IMG/VR virus record: IMGVR_UViG_3300036716_000062
Span: 1-34,136 of that record
Reading direction: 5' to 3' (one strand)
DNA from: a virus
Length of the DNA stretch: 34,136 nucleotides
The notes under the pieces are model-generated. The model was not told the origin of the DNA and did not search any database. It saw nothing but the letters and a program-made list of their open reading frames with translations. The position numbers and the translations under genes were made by a program. Shown piece by piece: positions 1 to 7,080 of the stretch. Each line of letters begins with the position of its first letter. Position 1 is the first letter of the stretch.

Positions 1-1641
1 ACGGGCACAAACAACACCTTTATTGGCGGTCTTGCAGGTGATGCGAATACTACTGCTAGTTCTAATACAGGTGTTGGTAGTGAAGCTCTTACAACTAATA
101 CAACTGGGGCCGATAACACTGCTTTAGGTAGAAGGTCTTTAAATTTAAATACTACTGGAAGTAATAATACTGGCTTAGGTTTACAAGCACTTTATTCAAA
201 CACCACAGCATCTTACAACACAGCAGTTGGTGTAAGTGCTTTACTCTCAAACACCACAGGGTCTAATAACGTAGCCGTGGGATCTTTATCTTTAGATGCA
301 AACACTACGGGCGATCAAAATGTTGCGCTGGGTACAAGTGCGTTAGGTGCTTTAACAGCAGGTGATAAAAATGTTGCGGTAGGTAATAGTGCGTTAGCAG
401 CATTCAATGTTACAGATGGGTCAGAAACATATAACACTGCTGTTGGGTACGCCGCAGGTGGTTCAGTCAGCTCAGGAATCCGCAACACCCTCATTGGTGG
501 TCTTGCTGGAGATTTTTTGTCTGATGCAGATCAAAATACAGCAGTGGGGTTTGGTGCTTTAAGTAGTGACGCTTTAGGCAGCAGATCAACAGCCGTAGGA
601 GAATCAGCTTTAGTTTCTCAAAACTTCACTACGGCTACCGATACTCACAACACCGCTGTGGGGTACTTTTCAGGCGGTTCAGTCAGCACGGGAATTCAGA
701 ACACCCTCATCGGCTCTCTTGCGGGTGATGCGCTTACTACTGGCAACGTAAACGCTGCTTTAGGTTATGGAGCACTTTCTTCTGCTACGATAAATGGGGG
801 GAATACTGCTATTGGCCCACAAGCCCTAATGAATTTTAACAATACAACTACCGCTTCAACTTACAACACCGCTGTTGGCTACAACGCAGGTGTGTCAGTC
901 AGCACGGGAATTCAGAACACCTATGTAGGTAGTCTTGCAGGGGACGGCGCAACTACTGGTGCGGGTAACACTGGGATGGGGTTCTCATCTTTGTCTGGAG
1001 CCATTACAGGGAATTATAACGCTGGGTTTGGATATAATGCACTTGGTAGCGTTACTTCGTCAGATAGCAACAGCGCATTAGGTACAAACGCAGGGTATAA
1101 CATAACTACTGGCGCGAACAACATTTGTATAGGTAGGGACGCAGGTCTAGCGGGAAGTCCAGCTAATATTACTACTCAATCTAATCTTATTGCTTTAGGT
1201 AACAATTCAATTACCGCCGCTTACATCGTAGTAGATTGGACGGTTACTTCCGATGCTAGGGATAAAACAGACTTTACACCATTAGATCTAGGTTTAGATT
1301 TTGTTAAGGCTTTATCGCCGTTAACCTACAGATGGGATATGCGTAGTGATTACGGAGATATAACCGCTGAAGACTACGATCTTAATGCACAGACCCCAGA
1401 TGGCACTCACAAAAAAGATCAGTTGATGGTTGGTTTCAAAGCTCAAGAGGTAGAAGCCCTAGAGATTGCTGCTGGGTACAACAAAAATAACAGTACCAAC
1501 CTAGTGTCTAGCTGCTCAGAGGATGGTGATAATTATGGCCTTCAGTACAGTAAGTTTGTACCAATCTTAGTCAAAGCCATTCAAGAGCAACAAACTTTAA
1601 TTGAATCACTAACAGCCCGTGTAGCTGAACTAGAAGGATAA
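1..1641 (+). CDS. Tail fibre/spike with C-terminal endosialidase-type chaperone, 5'-truncated by window
   Basis: The frame is open from base 1, so the gene begins outside the window and 546 residues are visible. The body is built of short Gly/Asn/Thr-rich repeats of the NTAVG / NTLIGGLAGD type, which suggests a trimeric beta-structured shaft. From about residue 417 the motif SDARDK followed by LSPLTYRWDM marks a peptidase S74 (intramolecular chaperone) domain. In that family it trimerises the fibre and then cleaves itself near the Ser of the SD motif. The last residues (QTLIESLTARVAELEG) form a short coiled coil typical of such chaperones. Role: host receptor binding at the virion tail. A small gene follows 4 bp downstream. 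Family assignment is secure; the receptor is unknown. Confidence 0.9.
   Translation, partial: TGTNNTFIGGLAGDANTTASSNTGVGSEALTTNTTGADNTALGRRSLNLNTTGSNNTGLGLQALYSNTTASYNTAVGVSALLSNTTGSNNVAVGSLSLDANTTGDQNVALGTSALGALTAGDKNVAVGNSALAAFNVTDGSETYNTAVGYAAGGSVSSGIRNTLIGGLAGDFLSDADQNTAVGFGALSSDALGSRSTAVGESALVSQNFTTATDTHNTAVGYFSGGSVSTGIQNTLIGSLAGDALTTGNVNAALGYGALSSATINGGNTAIGPQALMNFNNTTTASTYNTAVGYNAGVSVSTGIQNTYVGSLAGDGATTGAGNTGMGFSSLSGAITGNYNAGFGYNALGSVTSSDSNSALGTNAGYNITTGANNICIGRDAGLAGSPANITTQSNLIALGNNSITAAYIVVDWTVTSDARDKTDFTPLDLGLDFVKALSPLTYRWDMRSDYGDITAEDYDLNAQTPDGTHKKDQLMVGFKAQEVEALEIAAGYNKNNSTNLVSSCSEDGDNYGLQYSKFVPILVKAIQEQQTLIESLTARVAELEG
463..921 (+). repeat. 216-bp-period repeats inside the tail fibre gene
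   Basis: Three units start at 463, 679 and 895, spaced exactly 216 bp (72 codons). A 27-base stretch at 679-705 recurs without mismatch at 895-921; the unit at 463 is diverged. Each unit encodes NTAVGY...GGSVS.GI.NTLIG.LAGD. A further partial unit starts at base 1. Such repeats can lengthen or shorten a fibre by recombination. Confidence 0.85.
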
Positions 1642-1645
1642 ACCA

Positions 1646-1891
1646 ATGACTAGAGAAGCAGATCAAATCGCACAAGACTACTCAGCAATGGGTGACAGTG
1701 TAGACCTAATCAACGCAATCATTGCAGGTGACCAAATGGCTGATGAGTCAGCAGAAGACCGTCAAGACTGTGTAGATCGTAACAGTGAGCATTTGCAGCT
1801 TATGGTAGCTAAAGATGATTGGGGCAGTGAAGACATGACCACAGTTAACGCTGCTATAACTGCTGCAACTAATTATGACCCTAGTGAATAA
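1646..1891 (+). CDS. Small acidic protein downstream of tail fibre
   Basis: The 81-aa product is acidic (many Asp/Glu), with no membrane segment and no catalytic motif that I recognise. The ATG lies 4 bp after the fibre stop, and the fibre's final codons (GAAGGATAA) provide an AGGA ribosome site, so the two genes are translationally linked. Placement directly after an S74 fibre makes a fibre-assembly or tail-accessory role possible, but that is inference from position only. Confidence 0.7.
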   Translation: MTREADQIAQDYSAMGDSVDLINAIIAGDQMADESAEDRQDCVDRNSEHLQLMVAKDDWGSEDMTTVNAAITAATNYDPSE

Positions 1892-1896
1892 AACTG

Positions 1897-1925
1897 TTGA
1901 CTTTAGTTAACATCTGTGATAAAAT
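1897..1925 (+). promoter_or_regulatory. Sigma70-like promoter for small membrane proteins and virion operon
   Basis: TTGACT (1897-1902), a 17-bp spacer and TAAAAT (1920-1925) match the -35/-10 consensus at 5 of 6 positions each with ideal spacing. It sits in the only gap (1892-1943) between the fibre block and the next genes, just upstream of an AAGGA ribosome site and the ATG at 1944. Recognition by host RNA polymerase is inferred. Confidence 0.7.
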
Positions 1926-1943
1926 AATTTTTAAGGATTTAAT

Positions 1944-2105
1944 ATGGATTTATTAATAAATATATTTAACATTGCTACTGCTGCAATAGCTTTAGCATCA
2001 GCTATTACGGCTGTTACACCTACACCAAAAGATGATGAATTAGTAGGTAAAGCTTATAAGTATTTAGAATACTTTGCGTTAGTTATTGGTAAAGCAAAAC
2101 AATAA
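1944..2105 (+). CDS. 53-aa single-TM protein
   Basis: This short gene reads MDLLINIFNIATAAIALASA, then ITAVTPTPKDDELVGKAYKY and a Lys-rich end. Residues 5-24 form one hydrophobic Ala/Ile-rich segment followed by a PTPKDDE turn and a short charged helix. An AAGGA ribosome site (1933-1937) precedes the ATG. With the next gene, which also has one membrane segment, it forms a pair of tiny membrane proteins under the promoter at 1897. A holin-like or injection-associated function is possible but not shown by any motif. Confidence 0.7.
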   Translation: MDLLINIFNIATAAIALASAITAVTPTPKDDELVGKAYKYLEYFALVIGKAKQ

Positions 2106-2120
2106 AAGGTGAAGTTAATT

Positions 2121-2345
2121 ATGGCTGTTAAGACTGAGATGGAAATAGCTTTAGAAGCTTTAGACAAAATAGCTCAACATGAAAAAGAATGTGGTGAACG
2201 TTGGGGTGAAGCTACCGCTGAGTTAAGACAGTTAAGAGAATTGGCTGCGTCACATGCTGCTAGATGGGAAAGACTTGCTTGGCTTGTTATCTCTTCAGTT
2301 CTTGTTGGTATTATTACTATTTTTAGTACACATTTACTAGGATAA
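2121..2345 (+). CDS. Small coiled-coil protein with C-terminal TM (XhlA/holin-like)
   Basis: The start is taken at ATG 2121, with AAGGTGA about 8-14 nt upstream; an in-frame GTG at 2109 lies on top of that ribosome site and is less likely. The 74-aa product has a charged coiled-coil stretch (residues 5-45, ALDKIAQHEKECGERWGEA) and one C-terminal membrane segment (about 52-72, LAWLVISSVLVGIITIF). This matches the layout of haemolysin XhlA-type phage membrane proteins, which act as lysis accessories. Whether it works in lysis here is uncertain, because another holin lies at 15262. Confidence 0.65.
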   Translation: MAVKTEMEIALEALDKIAQHEKECGERWGEATAELRQLRELAASHAARWERLAWLVISSVLVGIITIFSTHLLG

Positions 2346-2348
2346 CAA

Positions 2349-5300
2349 ATGAGTAAGAAAAGAGCTAATCGTAATACTAAGAAGACTTTAAAGGCTTTGA
2401 AGAATAAACGTAAAGATTTTTTTATTGGAAGCGTGGCTAAGGGAGGTTCAAGTAGATCTGATGATATAAGCACAAGAAAAAAACTTGATGATAAAACTTT
2501 AGCACAAAGAGCTATGGATATAACAGGGATAAGCGGAATAAAAGACGCTGCTACAGCTATGGGTCGGGGTATAGGTAAAGTAGCTGAAAATTTTAGAACA
2601 AACAATGCTAATATAGCTAGTGATAAATCTACTCCTTCTCCTAGAGGTGAAGCTAGATTTACAGGGCGTATTGGGGCTGATGGTTTACCTGAACAAACGA
2701 CTACTCCAGAAAGAACTTATTCAATGGCAGGTAGACAGGCACTAGCACAGAGACAAGCCGGTATGGGCAATGTAACAACGGGGAATATAAGCATGGGCGG
2801 AAGAAAGGCAACTAATGATTATCAGGATGGGCAACAGCGTCAAGATCAGCCTCAAGGTGGGCAGGGTGCCAATACTGGTGGTAACCCTTCTGCTGCTTCT
2901 GCAAACACAACAGCAGCAGATAGAGAGGCTCAAAAAGCTAGAGAAGCGGCAGATCAAGCTCGTATAGATGCTACAGCTAAAAGAACAGAACAAATAGCTG
3001 CGGGTAATATTCCTGAAGGAACTATTCCAACAATAGATGTTGCTGAGACAGGCAAAGAAAGAGTAGGAGGTTATGATTCACAAGGAAACCCAATACTAAT
3101 AGATCCTCTTCAAACAAGAGATTCTGATATTGTAAAAGTAGCAGACCGTACAGCAACTACTGCTCCTGCTCCTGTCACTGCTGATGGTATTACAACTACT
3201 GATGCTACGCTTACTACCGCAACTACTCCAGAAGAGTTTGAAGCTGCTGGGTACACTCCTGAAAAAGCTAAACAACTCGCAGATACAGAAGCTGCACAGG
3301 GTACTGTAAGTGCCGATGCACAAGCTACAGCTACAGATGCTACGCTTACTGAAAGGGCAGTAGCTGCTGAGAGAGACACGGCACAAGAGCAAGCAGCACA
3401 AGCCGATGTAGCAGATTTTGATATTACTGATGGAGCGTATGTAGATAAAGTTACAGGTAAAACTACTGATGTAGCTCCTACACGCGAAGCAGAAGCTAAA
3501 CAGCGTGAGGCTATTACAGGTGTTAAAGCAGATGATGGTCAAGCTGCACAGATTGTTGACACCGTAGGTTATGAAGCTGCACAGAGACGTACAGTAAAAG
3601 GTGAAGCAGCTAAGGGTGCAGCAGCAGAAATGCTTGCAGTAGTAGGTGAACTACCACCAGATATTACAGCAGCTATTGTAGAAGATCCTGCTACGATGAC
3701 AGCAGCTATAGATGATCAACCTGTAGAAGTACGTGCAGCTATTGCAGCATTACCTACAGAAGCTTTGGTATCTTCTCAAATGGAAAGCTTACTAGCGGGT
3801 ATGGATGAAGGCAAGACTCCTGCATGGGCAAGACCAGCAGTTGCAGCTATTGAGGCTAACCTAGCTAAAAGGGGCCTCTCAGCCTCCACAGTAGGCCGTG
3901 ACGCTCTTTTCAACGCCATCATTACTTCTGCTATGCCTATGGCTCAAAGCAACGCACAGGCCCTTCAGCAGCGTTCTGCACAGAACCTATCTAATGAGCA
4001 GCAAGCCAACTTACAGCAGTCTACGTTAGATATGCAGAGACGTATGGCTAACTTATCTAATCAACAACAAGCTGCATCTCAAACTGCTACAATGGCACAG
4101 CAGATGAATATGATGCAGAGTCAGTTTACTCAAGATGCTGTAATGACTTCTGCACAGATGCAACAGCAGACACGTACTCAGAATCTTCAAAATCAACAAC
4201 AAGCTGCTGTATTGAATGCACAGCAACAGCAAGCTACTAATTCTCAGAACTTAGGTAATGAACAGCAGATAGAATTAGCTGAGTTGCAAATAGCAGACTC
4301 TACTGAGCGTGAGAACATGACTGCTCAGAATCAAGAGCGTCTAGCAGAGATGCAAGTAGCTGCTGACTTCCTTGCAAAGAATGCAGGATTTAAACAACAA
4401 ATGGAACTTGCTAATCTAAGTAATGATCAGCAGATGAGACTTGCTAACCTATCTTCTTTAAATCAGAATGCTTCTGAGAACCTTAGTGCTGCACAACAGA
4501 CTGAGTTAGCTAATCTTAATACTCGTATGCAGACTAATCTTACACAGGCAAAGATTGCTGAGAGTATGGGGTTAGCACAGCTTAATGTTGATCAACAAAG
4601 AGCAGTACAAAATGCTGCTATGGTTGCTAGGGTAGACTTGACTAAGTTCAATGCAGAACAACAGGTGGAGCTAACTAATAGTAAATTCATGCAGTCTATG
4701 ACTATGGCAGACTTTAATGCTGAACAGCAAGCAGCGATGCAGAATGCTACAGCGTTAGCAGCTATGGATGCTCAGAATGCTGATCAACGTACTAAAGTAG
4801 CTATCTCTAATGCACAATCATTTCTTCAGATGGATATGGCTAACTTAAATGCTAGACAGCAAAGTATTGTACTAGATCAACAGATGAAGCAACAAAGACT
4901 ACTTTCTGATCAAGCAGCAACTAATGCTGCTAAACAGTTTAATGCTGCGTCTGAGAATCAAACTAATCAATTTCAAGCTAATCTTGCTGCTAACATGAAC
5001 CAGTTTAATGCTAGTCAGGCTAATTCTATGGCACAATTTAACGAGTCAGAAGCTAATAGGGCTGCTGCTTTAAACGCTCAAAACAAATTAGAAGCAGATA
5101 AGATAAATGCAGACATAGGTCTTAAAATAGCTACCTTTGATCAAGAGCTACAGTTTAAAGCTGATTCTTGGAATGCTGCTAACGCTCAAGCTGTAGAGCA
5201 GTCTAATGTAGAATGGCGGAGAAAGTCTAATACAATTAATACTGCTGCACAAAATGCTTCTAATCAACAAAGTGCTCAATTTGCTTTTAATATGAGTACT

Positions 5301-5489
5301 CAAGCACAAGCTCAGTTGTGGCAAGAACTTAGAGATCAAGCTACTTTTGATTTTCAAGGCAATCAAACTGATATGGATCGTAAAGCTAACATTATTAATG
5401 CTGCGCTAGGCAATGATAGATTTTTAACAGATTCAAGTTTAAAAACTAATAGAGATAAAATATTTAACATGTTAAGGGATATGGAATAA
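2349..5489 (+). CDS. Large Gln/Asn/Met-rich virion protein (putative internal or tail protein)
   Basis: The product is 1046 aa. Residues 1-90 are basic, about 90-470 is Ala/Thr/Asp/Glu-rich and low in complexity, and about 475-530 is a more ordered stretch (MESLLAGMDEGKTPAWARPA, then GLSASTVGRDALFNAII). From about 535 to 1010 the chain repeats A/Q/N/M-rich motifs (NLSNEQQ, NLQNQQQAA, ANLSNDQQMR, FNAEQQ), consistent with a very long helical coiled coil. There is no signal peptide, membrane segment or enzyme motif. It overlaps the next gene by one base (TAATG) and heads the block of large structural genes. T7-like phages carry internal core proteins at a comparable place, so a virion protein is likely; the exact role is unknown. 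Confidence 0.75.
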   Translation: MSKKRANRNTKKTLKALKNKRKDFFIGSVAKGGSSRSDDISTRKKLDDKTLAQRAMDITGISGIKDAATAMGRGIGKVAENFRTNNANIASDKSTPSPRGEARFTGRIGADGLPEQTTTPERTYSMAGRQALAQRQAGMGNVTTGNISMGGRKATNDYQDGQQRQDQPQGGQGANTGGNPSAASANTTAADREAQKAREAADQARIDATAKRTEQIAAGNIPEGTIPTIDVAETGKERVGGYDSQGNPILIDPLQTRDSDIVKVADRTATTAPAPVTADGITTTDATLTTATTPEEFEAAGYTPEKAKQLADTEAAQGTVSADAQATATDATLTERAVAAERDTAQEQAAQADVADFDITDGAYVDKVTGKTTDVAPTREAEAKQREAITGVKADDGQAAQIVDTVGYEAAQRRTVKGEAAKGAAAEMLAVVGELPPDITAAIVEDPATMTAAIDDQPVEVRAAIAALPTEALVSSQMESLLAGMDEGKTPAWARPAVAAIEANLAKRGLSASTVGRDALFNAIITSAMPMAQSNAQALQQRSAQNLSNEQQANLQQSTLDMQRRMANLSNQQQAASQTATMAQQMNMMQSQFTQDAVMTSAQMQQQTRTQNLQNQQQAAVLNAQQQQATNSQNLGNEQQIELAELQIADSTERENMTAQNQERLAEMQVAADFLAKNAGFKQQMELANLSNDQQMRLANLSSLNQNASENLSAAQQTELANLNTRMQTNLTQAKIAESMGLAQLNVDQQRAVQNAAMVARVDLTKFNAEQQVELTNSKFMQSMTMADFNAEQQAAMQNATALAAMDAQNADQRTKVAISNAQSFLQMDMANLNARQQSIVLDQQMKQQRLLSDQAATNAAKQFNAASENQTNQFQANLAANMNQFNASQANSMAQFNESEANRAAALNAQNKLEADKINADIGLKIATFDQELQFKADSWNAANAQAVEQSNVEWRRKSNTINTAAQNASNQQSAQFAFNMSTQAQAQLWQELRDQATFDFQGNQTDMDRKANIINAALGNDRFLTDSSLKTNRDKIFNMLRDME

Positions 5490-6553
5490 TGGGATTTTTT
5501 AGCAAGGTTTGGAAGGGTGTAAAGAAAGGTTTTAAAAAGATTGGTAAAGGTATCAAGAAAGGGTTTAAAGCTTTTGGTAAATTCATGGGTAAGATTGGTA
5601 TCTTAGGAACCATTGCTTTAACTATGCTTACAGGAGGGCTAGGTATAGGGAGTATGTTCGGTAACTTTGGAGCTACCTTAGGCAAACTTGGAGCTAGCAT
5701 GGGTGGGCCTTTAGGGGGTGTTTTAAAGGGTGCATCTTGGACTATTGGTAAAGCTGCACAGTTTGGTACTGCTGTTAAAAGTGGATTTCAAACATTAACT
5801 AAAGGTGTTACTGAGTTCTTTGGGCAGACTGCTAAGTATGTAGCTAACAAAATACCCGGTGTAAACATCCAAGGAGCACCTACTAGCTTCTTAGGAGAAG
5901 GTGGTGTTTGGCAGAATACTTCTGAAGCAGTTGTTAAACAGTTTGAAACTTTTAAAGGGGACGCAATAAATTTATTTAATACTACTTCACCTACTTTAGA
6001 AGCAGGTAAGCTAGCGGCTTCAGTAAGTAAAGAGGTAGGTACTTTAGGGGAGTACAACGCTTCAACAGGGGGCTTTGAATATAATGGACAAACATTAGAA
6101 GCTGCTGCTTCTGTGACTGACCCTACAGTACCTACTTTAACGCCAGATATTCCCGGTACAGCAGTAGATGATACAGTAACTGTAGGTACTGGCGGACTTG
6201 AAGATATAAGTGCTGGAATAGCTTCAACTGAAACTCCAAGTCTTTTAAGTAGAGCCTATGATTCTGCTAAAGATAATCTTTTTGAAGGAGTAACTAAAGC
6301 ACCGGGTGCAGTAGTCACCACTGCTCTTGTAAATAAAGCAATGGGTGTTGGAGAAGTTGATCCTTACTATGGCAGCACACCTGTAGCTCAGTTTGATTCC
6401 TCTTATGCTTTAGCAGGTGCAGTTGAACAAGGATTAACACAAGGCCCTGATCCTCTATGGAGTCAGCAGTTGTTTGATTATGATGCTTATGGTGGTGGTC
6501 AAGGTGGTTACAGTAATGTCTACGCTAACAGAATGCAAGGAGCTATGTCCTAA
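5489..6553 (+). CDS. Putative membrane-active internal virion protein (gp14-like position)
   Basis: The 354-aa product opens with a strongly cationic amphipathic stretch (residues 4-30: KVWKGVKKGFKKIGKGIKKG), followed by Gly-rich hydrophobic segments at about 36-60 and 65-85. The rest is Thr/Ala-rich with a Gly/Tyr-rich C-terminus. The N-terminus resembles membrane-permeabilising peptides. A channel-forming or membrane-contacting role during DNA ejection, analogous to T7 gp14, is inferred from this and from gene order, not from detectable homology. Start and stop codons overlap those of both neighbours (TAATG), indicating translational coupling. Confidence 0.7.
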   Translation: MGFFSKVWKGVKKGFKKIGKGIKKGFKAFGKFMGKIGILGTIALTMLTGGLGIGSMFGNFGATLGKLGASMGGPLGGVLKGASWTIGKAAQFGTAVKSGFQTLTKGVTEFFGQTAKYVANKIPGVNIQGAPTSFLGEGGVWQNTSEAVVKQFETFKGDAINLFNTTSPTLEAGKLAASVSKEVGTLGEYNASTGGFEYNGQTLEAAASVTDPTVPTLTPDIPGTAVDDTVTVGTGGLEDISAGIASTETPSLLSRAYDSAKDNLFEGVTKAPGAVVTTALVNKAMGVGEVDPYYGSTPVAQFDSSYALAGAVEQGLTQGPDPLWSQQLFDYDAYGGGQGGYSNVYANRMQGAMS

Positions 6554-7080
6554 TGGCTGAAACACAATATAATCCTGAAGAGATTGAAAATGTTTTCATG
6601 GAAAAGGCAGGTCAAATGGATAGACCTCTTCCCGGTGAGTCTTTAACTAATGATCCTGAGAATCCTCTACCCTTTGAAAAAGCTCCTGAGTATACAGACT
6701 TAACTACTGCTCTTGAGTATTACTTTGCAACTTTTACAGAAGAAGGTACATACGATAGAATACTTGAGTTAATAGCTAGTGGTACGCCACTTATGGATAT
6801 TACTCAGATGGTTCTTTATCAAGGATTTCAAGAAGGACTATTTAATCCTGACCTAATGATGCTTCTTGCAGAACCTATCACTTACATGCTTGCAGCTTTT
6901 GCTGAACAAGAAGGTATTGAGTTTATTATTCAAGAAGATGATGAAGAAGATATAGAGGAAGAAGAGGCTCAAAGTTTACCTATGATGAAGAAAGCATTAA
7001 AGCAAGTTAAGACAGTTGACAACCCTGAAGTAATGCCTGAACAGGTACAATCTTTGTTAGCGGCTAGAGGAGAACAGTAA
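6553..7080 (+). CDS. Conserved acidic phage virion-associated protein
   Basis: The 175-aa product is acidic. An N-terminal linker (NPLPFEKAPEYTDLTTALEY) leads to a helical domain (about 60-118: LMDITQMVLYQGFQEGLFNP, LLAEPITYMLAAFAEQ) and an Asp/Glu run (about 124-138: EDDEEDIEEEEAQ). The pattern of a 'PFEKPPQ'-like start and a 'GF.EGKFNPD'-like core is familiar from structural clusters of marine phages, but I know no assigned function. TAATG overlaps on both sides tie it into the internal-protein operon. A partner or chaperone for the cationic protein encoded just before it is a plausible inference. Confidence 0.7.
   Translation: MAETQYNPEEIENVFMEKAGQMDRPLPGESLTNDPENPLPFEKAPEYTDLTTALEYYFATFTEEGTYDRILELIASGTPLMDITQMVLYQGFQEGLFNPDLMMLLAEPITYMLAAFAEQEGIEFIIQEDDEEDIEEEEAQSLPMMKKALKQVKTVDNPEVMPEQVQSLLAARGEQ

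Noticed and set aside
3096-3542. Long antisense frames opposite the 1046-aa gene
   Set aside because: They mirror the Ala/Gln-rich codons of the sense gene and have Cys/Ser-rich non-protein-like translations.
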